From Ktedonobacterales bacterium (GTDB taxonomy: Bacteria; Chloroflexota; Ktedonobacteria; Ktedonobacterales; JADMIN01): 5,657 bases of DNA. Positions 5,085 through 5,657 of the stretch are shown here, piece by piece. How positions within the stretch are numbered: the stretch's first letter is position 1; each line of letters opens with the position of its first letter. Where the stretch lies: NCBI GenBank assembly GCA_025450405.1, contig JANWHL010000241.1:1-5657 (forward strand). The letters run 5' to 3'. The notes under the pieces were generated by a model. It was not told the DNA's origin. It saw only the letters and a list, made by a program, of their open reading frames with translations, and did not search any database. A program made the position numbers and the translations under genes.

Positions 5085-5657
5085 CTACAGGCCAGCACGC
5101 TCCACCACGTAATGCGTCAGCACGACCCCCGTCGGCAGCGGTTGCGCCTCCACCAGCCGCAGATTCAGCCGGACCCCGTCCGCGAACACCCGCTTGCCGC
5201 CCCCAAGCACCAGCGGGTAGACGATCAACCGGTACTCGTCGATCAGGTCGTTGTGCGCCAGAGCGTGGACGAGCACACTGCTCCCGTCGATGACGATGTT
5301 CTTGCCCGGCTGCCCCTTCAGCGCGCGCACCCGCTCCATCACATCGTCGCCGATGAGCGTGGAGTTCCGCCAGGCCGCGGCGGAGCCCAGCGTGGTGGAG
5401 ACCACATACTTGGGCATCGCGTTCATCGCGTCGCCAAACGGATCGCCCGCGTCCATCGGCTCGAAGGCCCCACCGTGGATCTGCCACGTCTTCCGCCCCA
5501 GCAGCAGGGCGTCGCTCTCGCTCATCACCTGGCCGAAATGGGCGCCGATCTCGTCATGCCAGTAGGGGTGCGTCCAACCACCCTGGGTGAAGCCGCCATC
5601 CGTATCCTCGTCCGCGCCACCTGGCGCCTGCATCACCCCATCCAGCGACACAAACTC
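5085..5657 (-). CDS. Dihydrofolate reductase-like (RibD C-terminal family) protein, 5' end cut by the window
   Basis: 190 residues are visible, counted from the Glu codon at the window edge; the reading frame is open into the edge. Family features: EFVSLDGVMQ at 1-10 (the first strand, normally preceded by a few residues and the Met), LLLGRKTW at 51-58 (nucleotide-binding helix start), KYVVSTTL at 83-90, IVIDGSSVLVHAL at 121-133 and YPLVLGGGKRVF at 147-158. These match the RibD_C/dihydrofolate-reductase-like fold that uses NADPH. Members include the riboflavin pathway reductase, but most short stand-alone ones have no known substrate. The protein is nearly full length, so only about 5-10 residues should be missing. 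The internal GTG at 5651 is an unlikely start because it falls inside the conserved first strand. No riboflavin or folate gene is nearby. Likely a soluble cytoplasmic oxidoreductase of unknown substrate. Confidence 0.9.
   Translation of the reverse strand, partial: EFVSLDGVMQAPGGADEDTDGGFTQGGWTHPYWHDEIGAHFGQVMSESDALLLGRKTWQIHGGAFEPMDAGDPFGDAMNAMPKYVVSTTLGSAAAWRNSTLIGDDVMERVRALKGQPGKNIVIDGSSVLVHALAHNDLIDEYRLIVYPLVLGGGKRVFADGVRLNLRLVEAQPLPTGVVLTHYVVERAGL

Overview
The window is GC-rich bacterial DNA with three supportable protein genes and two long non-coding stretches. One very large gene dominates: a 1217-residue minus-strand fusion of a CheB-type methylesterase, a CheR-type methyltransferase, two PAS-like regions, a heptad-repeat coil and a histidine kinase (17-3670). 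A short plus-strand gene encodes an 88-residue protein with two membrane segments (4498-4764). The right edge cuts a minus-strand gene of the RibD C-terminal/dihydrofolate-reductase-like family (5085-5657), which lacks only its first few codons. The high GC and GTG starts fit a high-GC phylum. The style of the CheB/CheR/kinase protein and of the reductase-like protein recalls environmental Chloroflexota, but that placement is an impression and not a demonstrated assignment.

Layout. Positions 17-3670 hold the fusion kinase, read leftwards, with a strong hairpin (8-26) enclosing its stop codon. Positions 3671-4497 (about 830 bases) hold no convincing gene. This stretch contains a 15-bp tandem repeat (4191-4229), a stepped inverted repeat (4286-4319), and a weak 99-codon minus-strand reading frame that has a good ribosome-binding site and overlaps the kinase start as TGATG. 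The small membrane gene follows. Positions 4765-5084 separate two converging genes. They carry an array of mutually exclusive GC-rich stems just after the membrane gene, then a block with a near-perfect 16-bp direct repeat and two small inverted repeats, which looks like a dispersed intergenic repeat or gene debris.

Function. The fusion protein probably links methyl-transfer/methylesterase-type domains to a PAS-controlled histidine kinase. Its CheB, CheR and kinase signature residues are all present, so none of the modules looks dead. There is no receiver domain in the protein, and no response regulator, receptor or other che gene in the window, so its partners are unknown. The three genes do not form an operon: the kinase and membrane gene diverge, and the membrane gene and reductase gene converge. 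I found no tRNA, rRNA, CRISPR array, transposase or phage gene. No new multi-gene system is demonstrated; the most open questions are the substrate of the fused kinase and the nature of the two structured intergenic regions.
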